A stretch of 64,000 nt of DNA from Clostridium sp. chh4-2 (GTDB taxonomy: Bacteria > Bacillota > Clostridia > Lachnospirales > Lachnospiraceae). Both the position numbers and the translations under genes were made by a program. Below, piece by piece: positions 1 to 9,451 of this stretch; positions within the stretch are counted from its first letter, which is position 1, and each line of letters begins with the position of its first letter. The DNA lies in assembly GCF_002899675.1 (NCBI RefSeq), contig NZ_PKUU01000012.1, positions 113,135 through 177,134 on the forward strand, written 5' to 3'. Under the pieces are notes generated by a model. That model worked only from the letters and a program-made list of their open reading frames with translations. It was not told where the DNA came from and made no database searches.

Positions 1-24
1 TGAAGGGGTAATGGGAGGTATTCA

Positions 25-984
25 ATGATTAACGTTGCTGTTATATATACGGCCGGGTTTGAATTTGATAAAGAACAGGAAGAAACTCTGGTCAAAGATT
101 TTCCAGGATGCCGATTTGTCTTTAAAAGAGACGGTGAGATTACTCCGCCGGAAATTGGAGAAGCCGATGTTATGGTGGGATTTCCCTTGCCGGAACAGGT
201 GAAAATGGCCTCTCATTTAAAATGGCTCCATCTCAGCAGCATCGGGGTGGACAAACATGTAAACAGGGAATTATATTGCAATCAGGATGCGGTGCTCACC
301 AACAGCGCCGGTACATACGGTATGCCCATATCAGATCATGTTCTGGGTCTTATGCTCATGCTGTCCAGAAATCTTCATTATTTCAGGGACCAGCAGAGCT
401 TATGCGAATGGAAAAAGATGGATTCGACAAAAGACTTATTCCGCTCAACTCTCTGTATCGTGGGATTGGGAGATGTGGGGAGAACCCTCGCTGTAAAAGC
501 CCGGAATTTGGGGATGAAAGTGATCGGAGTGAAACGGACGATGATTGAAAAACCGGAATATCTGGATGAATTATATACGTCGGAGCAGTTAAATGAAGTG
601 ATTCCCAGGGCAGATTTTGTTGTATTGAGCCTTGCTACCACCAAGGAAACGGTTCATATTATGGACAGGAACAGGCTATCGCTGCTGAGAAAAGATGCTT
701 ATCTGATAAATATAGGGCGGGGAGCTCTGATAGACCAGGAAGCATTATATGAATTTCTCAAAAATGACCGGTTTGCCGGAGCGGCCATCGATGTCACAAC
801 TCCGGAGCCGCTGCCGCCAGACAGCCCGTTATGGGGGCTTAAAAACCTGATCATCACCCCTCATGTTTCCGGAAAATCCCCATCCACAGGCCAGCGGCAG
901 TTTTCCGTATTCTATGAAAATCTCAGCCGCTATGTGAATAATGATAAAATGAAAAATATAATCGATTTTGAACTGATGTATTAG
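25..984 (+). CDS. D-2-hydroxyacid dehydrogenase (NAD(P)-dependent)
   Basis: Predicted cytosolic oxidoreductase that interconverts a 2-keto acid and a D-2-hydroxy acid with NAD(P)H. The 319-aa length fits the family. Visible features are the Rossmann nucleotide-binding motif GLGDVGRTLA near residue 147, the substrate-binding arginine in INIGRGALID (about residue 232), TPEPLP with the acidic partner, and the catalytic histidine in TPHVSG (about residue 279). The short N-terminal half and SSIGVDKHVN/TYGMPISDH segments resemble the GhrA/phosphoglycerate-dehydrogenase-like branch; the substrate cannot be told. The start follows GGGAGGT with good spacing. Gene context upstream lies outside the window. 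The downstream DUF4132 pair has no obvious link. Confidence 0.9.
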   Translation: MINVAVIYTAGFEFDKEQEETLVKDFPGCRFVFKRDGEITPPEIGEADVMVGFPLPEQVKMASHLKWLHLSSIGVDKHVNRELYCNQDAVLTNSAGTYGMPISDHVLGLMLMLSRNLHYFRDQQSLCEWKKMDSTKDLFRSTLCIVGLGDVGRTLAVKARNLGMKVIGVKRTMIEKPEYLDELYTSEQLNEVIPRADFVVLSLATTKETVHIMDRNRLSLLRKDAYLINIGRGALIDQEALYEFLKNDRFAGAAIDVTTPEPLPPDSPLWGLKNLIITPHVSGKSPSTGQRQFSVFYENLSRYVNNDKMKNIIDFELMY

Positions 985-1065
985 CAGGAACTTTCATAAA
1001 GACTTGTAAAACCCTCCCCTCCAAGGTAAAATAAACCCATAAGACCAATCACAATGGAGGTGCCT

Positions 1066-1485
1066 GTGAAAGTAAAAATTTACGTAAAAAAGCTGGGCAG
1101 AAACCGGGCCAAAACAGCGGCCGTCATCTACGACTATCCGGCTTCCGTCCTCACGGTGAGAGACCTTCTGAAAGAAACGGTGCGGATCAATCTGGACGCT
1201 TATAAAAAAGGCTGTCAAGACGCGGATATCGCCTGTGTGCTTTCTAAAGAAGAGATCGAAAACCAGGCGGAATCGGGTAAAATCGCTTTTGGAATCCATT
1301 ATAATACAAAAGAAGCGGAATTTGAAACGGCTGTGGAAAATGCATGGCAGTGTTTTGAAGATGGGATTACCGCCCTGTTTGTGGATGGAGAGAGGCTGGA
1401 AAACTTGGAAACGCCGGTGAGGCTGCATGAGGAGAGTGAACTCACATTTATCAGAATGACCATGCTGGCCGGCAGAATGTGGTGA
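1066..1485 (+). CDS. Hypothetical protein paired with DUF4132 protein
   Basis: Small soluble protein of 139 aa that I do not recognise by domain. The start chosen is GTG at 1066 because GGAGGTG ends just upstream; an ATG at 1054 would overlap that ribosome-binding site. It has no signal peptide or membrane segment. The sequence alternates beta-like stretches (KVKIYVKKLG at the N-terminus; ESELTFIRMT near the C-terminus) with acidic helices. It ends 10 bp before the 1708-aa DUF4132 gene, so the two are almost certainly co-transcribed and perhaps act together. Function unknown. Confidence 0.7.
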   Translation: MKVKIYVKKLGRNRAKTAAVIYDYPASVLTVRDLLKETVRINLDAYKKGCQDADIACVLSKEEIENQAESGKIAFGIHYNTKEAEFETAVENAWQCFEDGITALFVDGERLENLETPVRLHEESELTFIRMTMLAGRMW

Positions 1486-1495
1486 GGGAAGGGCT

Positions 1496-4400
1496 ATGGA
1501 GTACAATGGAGATACCCGGCTGAAGCTGGTGGAGGATTTTAAGAAGAAATGGAATAAAAAGCTTCTTTTAGCAGGAAGCGGTTTGAAAAAGCAGGTAAAA
1601 GAAGTGGAGCAGATGGGCACATACCGGGCGGAACCGGATACCATCACCCCGGAAGCGCTGGAATACTGCAGACAGGAAACGATTACATCCTATGGGGAGC
1701 TGATGAAGAAGCATTATGGAAAACTGACGGAGTTTTTTGCCGGAAAGAAGTACAGCGACGATTATTATTATATCGTGGATAAATTAAACCGGTTTCCCTA
1801 TTCCGAAACTATGTACCGCAGAACTGTGAGGACGAAACGCTATTTTCCTCAGATCAGCCACGTGTTTATCCTTTTAAGGGATTACCGGATGTTCCAGTTT
1901 TTTGAATGCAGCGTGGCGGATTATCTTTTGGACCGGATGGCTCCGGAAAAACTGGATTATAAGAGAAATTCCATTCACGGATTTACCATGAAATATTTTG
2001 ACGACATCATTGCGGCCAGGATTGACTTAGGAGACCGCGATGTGATTGAGGCTGTCCGGGAACTGATTCTCAGCGACAATAATACGGCGGTTCTGACTGT
2101 GGATGTGATCCGCGGCATTATAAAAAGCTCCGACAGCGGACTTCATCAGCTTTTGGCCGATTTTCTTCTGGCGGCCAGGCTGCAGGAGGGAGTGCGGCAG
2201 GCGGTCTGTGAAAATGCGGACTGCGGAACCGTAGAGGCTTTTGTCAAGATATTCGATACCATTTGTGACAATAACCTGATCCGGTTTGCCGCGGTGAAAC
2301 GGGCGGTGGCCACCTGGACAGGAATCTGTGATTTGGAAAATGTGGACCGCATTACAGAAAAAATGGCGGGCTTAATGCAGAAATCCATTAAAGATGTGTC
2401 AGTGGCCAGAGAATATTTAAAAACCAATGATACCATCCAGATCGCCATCGGATTATGGACCCTTGGTTCCTATGAGCTTCAGGACGCCATAGACGCCATG
2501 ATGGAGTACCTGGAAAGCGGAACCAGAAACCAGTTGCTCACCATGTCTTATTTTAACAGGACGCTGGACTGGAGCCGGATTACGTCGGTGACTGCGAAAG
2601 CCGCGGTTAAGAAGTTTGCGGACGATGAAGAGATTGTGGCCGCATTTTTCCCAACCTATCTGGAACATGCGCAGGATTGTGCATATAAGGCTTTAAATTA
2701 CAATGAAAACAGGAATAAAACTGAGAAAGTATACAAAGAGATTCCATTATCCGAACTGTTTGACAGTGAAGAAGAGGCCAGAGAGCACTATGGGATCTTA
2801 AAGAATATTTTGGATGGGATGACGAAGAAAAAGCGGGAATTTTACCCGTGTATCTTCCCTTGGTATGGCGTGGCGCTGTCCAGAACCCAGATCATTAAAC
2901 GGATGTGCGTGATCGCTTACGCCTTGAAGGATGAAGCCTGTATGGAAGAAATGGCGGAAAAGCTGCCGTTATTGGATACCAGTGAAGGATATGCGTCCAG
3001 AGGCTTGTGGGTGGAGCTGCTGCTTCACAGCCCGTCCAATGAGCGCCAGAAAAATCTTTTGATCCGCTATATCGCGGATAAGGAGAGCAGCGCCAGGGAA
3101 AAGGCGTTTCAGATTGCGGATAAACTCACGCTTTCGGCAGCAGATTATGAGCAGCTGGAAGGATTTTTGAAATACAAAAGCGGGGATATCCGAAGAAATG
3201 TATTAAAGCTTTTGGAAAAACAGCCGGATGACCTTCTGATTCCTTCCGTTAAGCGCCTTCTCGGTTCCTCCCAGGAGGAGATCAGAGACGGAGGCCTGTC
3301 TTTGATTATCCAGGCTAAAAAGTCGGAAAGAAGCCAGGAATTAAAGGAAAAACTGGTCTGTGAAGCCAGAAATGCAGAGATGGTTACGGATAAAGAGCAG
3401 ATTTTGATCAATGAAATCACAGAAAACGAAAAATCGGACCAGGAGGAAGGATACGGTCTTTACCAGCCTGATTTCACTTTCTCCTGCCCGGTGCGAAAGC
3501 CGGACTTGAATGTGATCCAAAGTTATTTTTCCGTGTCCGGTAAGGATATGAACCGGGTTGTCAATAACCTGATAGCATTAATCGGGAAAAATGCGGAGGC
3601 GGAGTACAAAAACACCCTGGGCAATGAAGTCCTTTTAGGCAATGGCCTGGTTCCTATCGCCTACGGCAGCTCTCTGCCTTTCGAAGACCGTTACCCGTTT
3701 AAAGAGATGTGGGTCCGTTTTTATGAAGAGGAAGTCAAAGATCCCCACTTGTTAAAAATGCTTCTGCTGGCGTCCAATAACGCCGTCAACGTTTACGGCG
3801 GCAAGATTAAGCGCAGAGAAAAATTGGACCGGTATCTGAACATGCTTTTAGGAAGCAGTATTATGGATTACCGGCTGCCTGCCCATCGGTATACCAAAGG
3901 CGGTTACAACAGCACTGTGAATACGGTCTTTATGATCTTAAACGAACGGTATCCTGAGAACGGCACAAAAGAGGCGGCGCTGGAGCTGGCATATGAAATT
4001 GTGGAGAAAATACCAAAAGAGGATCTTTGGTATGAGATTGAGAGGGATAAAGGATACTACTATAGTACCAACTGTGAGTACCCGTTATCCAGTTTTCCGG
4101 TTCTTTTAAATGTTCTTAACACATTAAAGGACTGGAAAGATGATGAAGAGTTTGGCCGGAATTTTATGGCATTATATCTGTTGGATGAAAAATTTGACTT
4201 CAGTGAACACCGCGAAAAGAGCGGCGTTTCCTATAACCGTCAGACGGGTTCGTTCCTCTCCATTTACTATTACATAAAAGCCTGTATTCTGGGGCTGGTT
4301 CCCATGGAACTGGTGTACCAGGCCGCATTTACGAAGGTCGGGCTCTGCGTTGCGTTGGAAGACCTGTCCCGCCTCGTGATGGATACCATGACGGTTCGTG

Positions 4401-6622
4401 ACAAAGTCTGTTTGAGCCGGTTCCTTTCCAAAAAGGAGCTGGAGGAAGAAAAGCTTGATCAGGACAGCCCGTTTGTTAAACTGGGACGTCAGGTCTATTT
4501 TAAGATTACGGACATGATTCTGGATGTGGAACTGAAGAGAGGGGAGATGGCAACCGCTTTTTCCGACAGCGTGCCTTTTATGAAGCGCATCTTCGGCTTA
4601 GAACGTCTGGCTCAGATTTTAAAGGCATTAGGAAACGATAAACTGGACAGGGGAACGTATTACTACTGGTCGGGAAGCCGGTCGGGAAGGAAAGAGTGTC
4701 TCAGCTATCTTCTTCAAATCTGTTATCCGCGGGAGGATGACAACGCTGAAAAGATGCAGGAGATCTTTGGAAAATCCAGGATTAAAGAGCAGAAGATCAT
4801 AGAGACGGCCATGTATGCGCCCCAGTGGCTTTCCATGATTGAAGAATATCTGGGATGGCCCGGTTTAAAGAGCGGCTGTTATTATTTCATGGCTCATATG
4901 AACGAGCGGTTTGACGATAAAAAAGCGGCTATGATCGCAAAATATACCCCTCTGTCGCCGGAAGACTTGAACAACGGCGCATTTGATGTATCCTGGTTTA
5001 AAGAAGCTTACGGGCTTTTAGGAGAAGAGCGGTTCCAGCGGCTCTATGATGCGGCCAAATACATTTCTGACGGAAGCAAGCATGCCAGGGCCAGAAAGTA
5101 TTCGGACGCCGCCCTTGGAAAGGTGACCACAGAGGAGCTGGTGCCGGTGATCCAGGATAAACGGAATAAGGATCTGCTGATGAGCTACGGCCTGGTGCCC
5201 ATTGCGGATAAGGCTGATCTTCTGGACAGGTATGAATTTTTACAGAAATTTTTAAAGGAAAGCAGGCAGTTCGGCGCTCAAAGGAGGGCCAGCGAAGCCC
5301 TGGCCGTGGCTACCGCGCTGAAAAATATGGCTACTACAGCAGGATATGCGGATGTAACCCGCCTTACTCTGGCCATGGAATCAGAGCTGATTAAGACGTA
5401 CCAGCCATATTTTGAAGAGCATGAGGAGGAAGGCGTCACTTTGCAGCTTTCTACCGATGAATACGGAAAGACGGAGATAATCTGTAAAAAGGGCGGAAAA
5501 GCCCAGAAGACCGTGCCGTCAAAGCTTAAAAAACAGGAATATTATCTGAAACTGAAAGAGATCGAAAAGAAGCTGAAGGACCAGCATTCCAGAACGGTGA
5601 AGATGTTTGAGCAGTCCATGGAAGAGCAGGAGTTATACCGGTATCAGGAATTGAACCTGCTGTGTGAGAATCCGGTGATCGAACCTGTGATCCGGTCCCT
5701 GGTATTTATCACCGGGGAAGAAAATCCGGTCCACGGCTGGATGATGGGCGAAGGACTTATGGACTGTTTCGGAGAGATACATCCTCTGGCAGGAGAGGCG
5801 CAGATCAGGATCGCCCACCCCTATGATCTCTACCGGTCCGGCTGCTGGCACGAATACCAGAAGATGATCTTTGCCGGAGCCCGGGAAGGCGGAATCAAAA
5901 AACAGCCGTTTAAACAGGTATTCCGTGAACTGTATGTAAAACTTCCGGAAGAACTGGAAAAAGAACGGTCCACCATGTTTGCCGGAAACCAGATTCAGCC
6001 GTCCAAGACGGTGGCCTGCCTGAAGAGACGGCGGTGGATTGCGGATTATGAAGAAGGGCTTCAGAAAGTTTACTATAAGGAGAATCTGATCGCCCATATC
6101 TACGCTTTGGCCGATTGGTTTTCGCCCAGCGATATTGAAGCGCCCACTTTGGAATGGGTGGAATTCTGCGACAGAAAGACCTTTAACCGGGTGAAGATCC
6201 AGGATATTCCCGATATCGTTTATTCCGAAGTGATGCGAGATGTGGATCTGGCGGTGAGCGTCGCCCACGCGGGAGGCGTGGACCCGGAAACCAGCCACTC
6301 CACCATGGAGATGCGGAGGGCGGTTCTGGAATTCTCCCTGCCGCTGTTTAAGCTCACCAACGTGCGGCTGGAAGGCAGCCATGCATTTGTGGAAGGTGCA
6401 AGAGGAAGCTACAGCATTCATCTGGGAAGCGGCGTGATCCATCAGGCCGGCGGCCATCAGATCAATGTGCTGCCCGTCCATTCCCAGGGAAGAGGAAAGC
6501 TGTTCCTGCCGTTTTTGGATGAAGATCCTAAGACCGCGGAAATCATATCTAAGGTAGTGATGTTTGCTGAGGATAAAAAGTTGAAAGATCCTTATATCCT
6601 GGATCAGATCGCAGCTTTGTAG
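1496..6622 (+). CDS. DUF4132 domain-containing giant protein
   Basis: A 1708-aa cytoplasmic protein without signal peptide or clear membrane spans. Most of it is helical, with the look of degenerate HEAT-like repeats (for example around residues 500-630, where short helical pairs recur). The C-terminal 350 residues carry the DUF4132 region (RRRWIADYEEG, then HIYALADWFSPSDIE) and a final conserved block with ETSHSTMEMRRAVLEF and a GSGVIHQAGGHQI segment, as in MolR/YehI-type proteins of enterobacteria. The biochemical role of that family is not established. An internal lysine/glutamate-rich coiled-coil-like stretch lies near residues 1330-1390. The start follows GGAAGGG. Co-transcribed with the 139-aa gene upstream. 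No terminator is visible after it; the next element is the purine-gene leader. Confidence 0.8.
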   Translation: MEYNGDTRLKLVEDFKKKWNKKLLLAGSGLKKQVKEVEQMGTYRAEPDTITPEALEYCRQETITSYGELMKKHYGKLTEFFAGKKYSDDYYYIVDKLNRFPYSETMYRRTVRTKRYFPQISHVFILLRDYRMFQFFECSVADYLLDRMAPEKLDYKRNSIHGFTMKYFDDIIAARIDLGDRDVIEAVRELILSDNNTAVLTVDVIRGIIKSSDSGLHQLLADFLLAARLQEGVRQAVCENADCGTVEAFVKIFDTICDNNLIRFAAVKRAVATWTGICDLENVDRITEKMAGLMQKSIKDVSVAREYLKTNDTIQIAIGLWTLGSYELQDAIDAMMEYLESGTRNQLLTMSYFNRTLDWSRITSVTAKAAVKKFADDEEIVAAFFPTYLEHAQDCAYKALNYNENRNKTEKVYKEIPLSELFDSEEEAREHYGILKNILDGMTKKKREFYPCIFPWYGVALSRTQIIKRMCVIAYALKDEACMEEMAEKLPLLDTSEGYASRGLWVELLLHSPSNERQKNLLIRYIADKESSAREKAFQIADKLTLSAADYEQLEGFLKYKSGDIRRNVLKLLEKQPDDLLIPSVKRLLGSSQEEIRDGGLSLIIQAKKSERSQELKEKLVCEARNAEMVTDKEQILINEITENEKSDQEEGYGLYQPDFTFSCPVRKPDLNVIQSYFSVSGKDMNRVVNNLIALIGKNAEAEYKNTLGNEVLLGNGLVPIAYGSSLPFEDRYPFKEMWVRFYEEEVKDPHLLKMLLLASNNAVNVYGGKIKRREKLDRYLNMLLGSSIMDYRLPAHRYTKGGYNSTVNTVFMILNERYPENGTKEAALELAYEIVEKIPKEDLWYEIERDKGYYYSTNCEYPLSSFPVLLNVLNTLKDWKDDEEFGRNFMALYLLDEKFDFSEHREKSGVSYNRQTGSFLSIYYYIKACILGLVPMELVYQAAFTKVGLCVALEDLSRLVMDTMTVRDKVCLSRFLSKKELEEEKLDQDSPFVKLGRQVYFKITDMILDVELKRGEMATAFSDSVPFMKRIFGLERLAQILKALGNDKLDRGTYYYWSGSRSGRKECLSYLLQICYPREDDNAEKMQEIFGKSRIKEQKIIETAMYAPQWLSMIEEYLGWPGLKSGCYYFMAHMNERFDDKKAAMIAKYTPLSPEDLNNGAFDVSWFKEAYGLLGEERFQRLYDAAKYISDGSKHARARKYSDAALGKVTTEELVPVIQDKRNKDLLMSYGLVPIADKADLLDRYEFLQKFLKESRQFGAQRRASEALAVATALKNMATTAGYADVTRLTLAMESELIKTYQPYFEEHEEEGVTLQLSTDEYGKTEIICKKGGKAQKTVPSKLKKQEYYLKLKEIEKKLKDQHSRTVKMFEQSMEEQELYRYQELNLLCENPVIEPVIRSLVFITGEENPVHGWMMGEGLMDCFGEIHPLAGEAQIRIAHPYDLYRSGCWHEYQKMIFAGAREGGIKKQPFKQVFRELYVKLPEELEKERSTMFAGNQIQPSKTVACLKRRRWIADYEEGLQKVYYKENLIAHIYALADWFSPSDIEAPTLEWVEFCDRKTFNRVKIQDIPDIVYSEVMRDVDLAVSVAHAGGVDPETSHSTMEMRRAVLEFSLPLFKLTNVRLEGSHAFVEGARGSYSIHLGSGVIHQAGGHQINVLPVHSQGRGKLFLPFLDEDPKTAEIISKVVMFAEDKKLKDPYILDQIAAL

Positions 6623-6627
6623 TTGCG

Positions 6628-6646
6628 TTTGGTAATAATTACCAAA
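6628..6646. promoter_or_regulatory. Perfect 19-bp palindrome upstream of the riboswitch promoter
   Basis: TTTGGTAATAATTACCAAA is an exact inverted repeat with 8-bp arms around TAA. It lies 30 bp upstream of the -35 element of the purine operon. As RNA it would be a hairpin followed by A residues rather than U, so it is not a convincing terminator of the DUF4132 gene. A dimeric regulator site is the better guess; the protein is unknown. Confidence 0.45.
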
Positions 6647-6676
6647 AAAAGAGCTGATTTTTTACATTTTTGTTAA

Positions 6677-6705
6677 TAGACTGCCAATAACTTGAATGAT
6701 ATAAT
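6677..6705 (+). promoter_or_regulatory. Sigma-A type promoter of the xdh operon
   Basis: TAGACT (-35, 4 of 6 consensus bases), a 17-bp spacer and a perfect TATAAT (-10) at 6700-6705. It lies just upstream of the riboswitch aptamer, so the transcript would start near 6712 and carry the whole leader. Confidence 0.6.
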
Positions 6706-6733
6706 ATTACTCAACTTAATAAATCGTGAACCA

Positions 6734-6796
6734 ATTATGTATATCCTGGGGATTGGCCCAGAGTCTCTACCAACTACCGAAAGAGTTGACTACATA
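6734..6796 (+). ncRNA. Purine (guanine-class) riboswitch aptamer
   Basis: The aptamer shows all signature pieces of the purine riboswitch. There is a P1 stem (ATTATGTA with TACATA), TATATCCT at J1/2, P2 closed by the loop GATTGGC, J2/3 GTCTCTACC, P3 with loop ACCGAAAG, and J3/1 GACTA. The cytosine in J3/1 (ACTAC context) marks the guanine/hypoxanthine/xanthine-binding class rather than adenine. One base of J2/3 differs from the common GTTTCTACC, at the position usually flipped out of the core. It precedes molybdenum hydroxylase genes and a purine permease, which fits ligand class. Confidence 0.9.
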
Positions 6797-6820
6797 TTCT
6801 ATGTAGCCAGCTCTTTTTTT
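6781..6820 (+). terminator. Riboswitch expression platform: intrinsic terminator
   Basis: AAGAGTTGACTACATA (6781-6796) can pair across TTC with TATGTAGCCAGCTCTT (6800-6815), followed by a T run. The 5' arm uses the 3' half of P3, J3/1 and the 3' strand of P1, so ligand-bound aptamer and this hairpin appear mutually exclusive. Read literally, ligand binding would favour readthrough unless an upstream P1 extension changes the order of folding; most family members switch off. The direction should be tested. Confidence 0.8.
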
Positions 6821-7016
6821 GTTTTTAACAAATCTGAAAACGAAAAGGAAGCCGGAGTAGAGAGCCTGTTTGGCCTGAGTATAGGAAATATGTGCAGGAA
6901 TTTTGCCATATACAAAGGCCGGGAGGCTCTCTGTTTGTTCCGGGGTATTTGAATATAGGCCAAAGGCATATTCTTAGGACAGCACAATTGGAACGCGAAC
7001 AAGGAGGAAGCGGGAA

Positions 7017-9440
7017 ATGAAGATAGTAGGTCAGGAAATGACACGCGTTGATGCTTACGGAAAGGTCACCGGAGAAGCGAAGTACACTGCGGATCTGGAA
7101 CCGAGAGATATTCTCCATGGCAGGGTGGTACACTCTGCCATAGCCAACGGGCTGGTAAAAAGCTTTGATTTAAGCGAAGCCGAAAAGGTGCCGGGAGTTG
7201 TGAAAATAGTCACATGTTTTGATGTTCCGGACTGCCAGTTCCCTACGGCAGGGCATCCGTGGAGCGTTGAAACAAAACATCAGGATATTTGCGACCGGAA
7301 ACTGTTAAACCAGAGGGTCCGTCTGTACGGAGACGATATCGCTGCCGTTATTGCGGAAAATGAGGTTGCGGCAGCTCAGGCGGCCAGGCTTATCAAGGTG
7401 GAGTATGAAGAGTACCAGCCCATCGTAACGGTGGAAGCGGCCATGGCAGAGGATGCCACGGCGCTGCACCCCGATATCCGCAAGGATAATGTGATCGCCC
7501 ACACCCATATGACCATGAAGGATGAAGCGTTTACTTATGAAAAAGGCCTCAAAGAGGCGAAGAAGCTGTATGGCGATGATATCATAGTCATGGAAGAAGA
7601 ATATGATACGGCCAGGATTTCCCACTGCCATATTGAACTGCCTGTATCCTGGGCCTATATGGATACCAACGGAAAGATTACGATCACGTCTTCCACTCAG
7701 ATTCCTCATATTGTGCGGCGCTGTACGGCGCAGGCATTAGGGATGCCGGTTGGAAAGATCCGTGTGATCAAACCATACATCGGAGGCGGATTCGGCAATA
7801 AGCAGGATGTGCTTTATGAGCCGCTGAATGCATTTTTAACACTTTCTGTGGGCGGGCGTCCGGTCCGACTGGAGATCAGCCGTGAAGAAACCATCGTAGG
7901 GACGAGAACGCGCCATGCGATTGAAGGTAAATGTAAAGGCGTTGTGACAAAAGACGGGCGGATTCTGGCGAGAAAGCTGGAGGCATTTGCCAACAACGGC
8001 GGCTATGCTTCCCATGGCCATGCGATCTGCGCCAACTGTGGAAATGTATTTAAAGATCTGTACCGGGATGAACTGGATGCGGAAGTGGACTGCTGGACGG
8101 TCTATACGTCGTCCCCAACGGCCGGAGCGATGAGAGGCTACGGCATTCCCCAGGCCGCCTGGTTTGCCGAGTGTCTGACTGACGACATGGCTGAGGCGGT
8201 GGGCATGGACCCCTGTGAGTTCCGGTTAAAGAACTGTATGGAAGAAGGCTTTGTGGACCCTGCCAACGGCATCACCTTCCATTCCTACGGACTTAAAAAA
8301 TGTATTGAAGAAGGAAAAAAACACATTCATTGGGATGAAAAATGGAAGGCTTATAAAAATCAGACCGGACCTGTGAGAAAGGGAATCGGCATGGCCATAT
8401 TCTGCTATAAGACAGGCGTCCACCCCATTTCTCTGGAAACTGCGTCGGCGCGTATGGTGCTGAATCAGGATGGTTCCATACAAGTATTCATGGGGGCTAC
8501 GGAGATCGGCCAGGGCGCGGATACCGTATTCACCCAGATGGCGGCGGAAACCACGGGAATCTCTCCGGATAAAGTTTACATCGTATCCACTCAGGACACG
8601 GATTCCACACCGTTTGACACCGGAGCATACGCGTCCCGCCAGACTTATGTATCGGGCATGGCCTGTAAAAAATGCGGCGGAGAGCTGCGGGAGAAAATTC
8701 TCGAATATGCGGCCTATATGCTGAATAACGAGGTCAGCGACATTTCCAAGACCGTTTATGCGGAAACGGTGAAAGAGGCGGTTCAGAGATTCTGTGAAGT
8801 GACGGGGCTTGCCCAGGGAGAAGAGGTCACTGCGGATATGCTGGATATCGTTGACAGCAAGATTGTCGTTAAAGATAAGAATGAGGAATTATTTGACGTG
8901 GGCGTGGCGGCGGATACGGCGTTTTATTCTCTGGAGCGCTCCATACATATTACTGCAGAAGCCACAAACCAGTGTAAACAGAACACATTTTCCTCAGGCT
9001 GCTGCTTTGCGGAGATCGAAGTGGATATGCCTTTAGGGCTTGTGACCGTAAAAGATATTATCAATGTGCACGATTCCGGCGTGCTGATCAATCCTCAGAC
9101 CGCCCGGGCTCAGGTTCACGGAGGCATGAGCATGGGATTGGGATATGGGCTTTCCGAAGAGATCTTAGTGGATGAGAAGACCGGAAGAACGCTGAATGAC
9201 AACTTACTGGATTATAAGATTCCTACGGCCATGGATACGCCTGACCTCAATGTGGAATTCATCCAGTTAGAGGACCCGACAGGCCCTTACGGCAATAAAT
9301 CCCTTGGGGAGCCGCCTGCAATACCGGTTGCGCCCGCCATCCGCAACGCGCTGTTAAATGCTACGGGAGCCCATATGAACGTGCTTCCAATGACTGCCCA
9401 GCGGCTGATTGCAAAATTCAAAGAAAACGGTCTGATATAA
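7017..9440 (+). CDS. xdhA: Xanthine dehydrogenase-type hydroxylase, molybdopterin-binding subunit
   Basis: Catalytic large subunit (807 aa; relatives are usually about 750-770) of a molybdenum hydroxylase of the xanthine oxidase family, which hydroxylates purines or other N-heterocycles using water. Visible landmarks are the N-terminal hammerhead domain (RVDAYGKVTGEAKYTADL), molybdopterin loops GGGFGNKQD near residue 258 and GAMRGYGIP near residue 368, EIGQGADT near 492, and the catalytic-glutamate loop GEPPAIPVAP near residue 764. AAGGAGG precedes the ATG. It leads the operon with FAD and Fe-S subunits plus a purine permease, all under the guanine-class riboswitch, so purine hydroxylation is the likely role. 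The exact substrate cannot be read from sequence. Gene letters follow the E. coli XdhABC order. Confidence 0.92.
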   Translation: MKIVGQEMTRVDAYGKVTGEAKYTADLEPRDILHGRVVHSAIANGLVKSFDLSEAEKVPGVVKIVTCFDVPDCQFPTAGHPWSVETKHQDICDRKLLNQRVRLYGDDIAAVIAENEVAAAQAARLIKVEYEEYQPIVTVEAAMAEDATALHPDIRKDNVIAHTHMTMKDEAFTYEKGLKEAKKLYGDDIIVMEEEYDTARISHCHIELPVSWAYMDTNGKITITSSTQIPHIVRRCTAQALGMPVGKIRVIKPYIGGGFGNKQDVLYEPLNAFLTLSVGGRPVRLEISREETIVGTRTRHAIEGKCKGVVTKDGRILARKLEAFANNGGYASHGHAICANCGNVFKDLYRDELDAEVDCWTVYTSSPTAGAMRGYGIPQAAWFAECLTDDMAEAVGMDPCEFRLKNCMEEGFVDPANGITFHSYGLKKCIEEGKKHIHWDEKWKAYKNQTGPVRKGIGMAIFCYKTGVHPISLETASARMVLNQDGSIQVFMGATEIGQGADTVFTQMAAETTGISPDKVYIVSTQDTDSTPFDTGAYASRQTYVSGMACKKCGGELREKILEYAAYMLNNEVSDISKTVYAETVKEAVQRFCEVTGLAQGEEVTADMLDIVDSKIVVKDKNEELFDVGVAADTAFYSLERSIHITAEATNQCKQNTFSSGCCFAEIEVDMPLGLVTVKDIINVHDSGVLINPQTARAQVHGGMSMGLGYGLSEEILVDEKTGRTLNDNLLDYKIPTAMDTPDLNVEFIQLEDPTGPYGNKSLGEPPAIPVAPAIRNALLNATGAHMNVLPMTAQRLIAKFKENGLI

Positions 9441-9451
9441 GGAGAAGGTTT

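Noticed and set aside
5633..6481. 282-aa frame opposite the DUF4132 gene
   Set aside because: Shadow of a long coding region; no start site or domain.
6692..6952. 86-aa frame and two opposite-strand frames before xdhA
   Set aside because: The frame runs through the riboswitch and terminator and has no ribosome-binding site.
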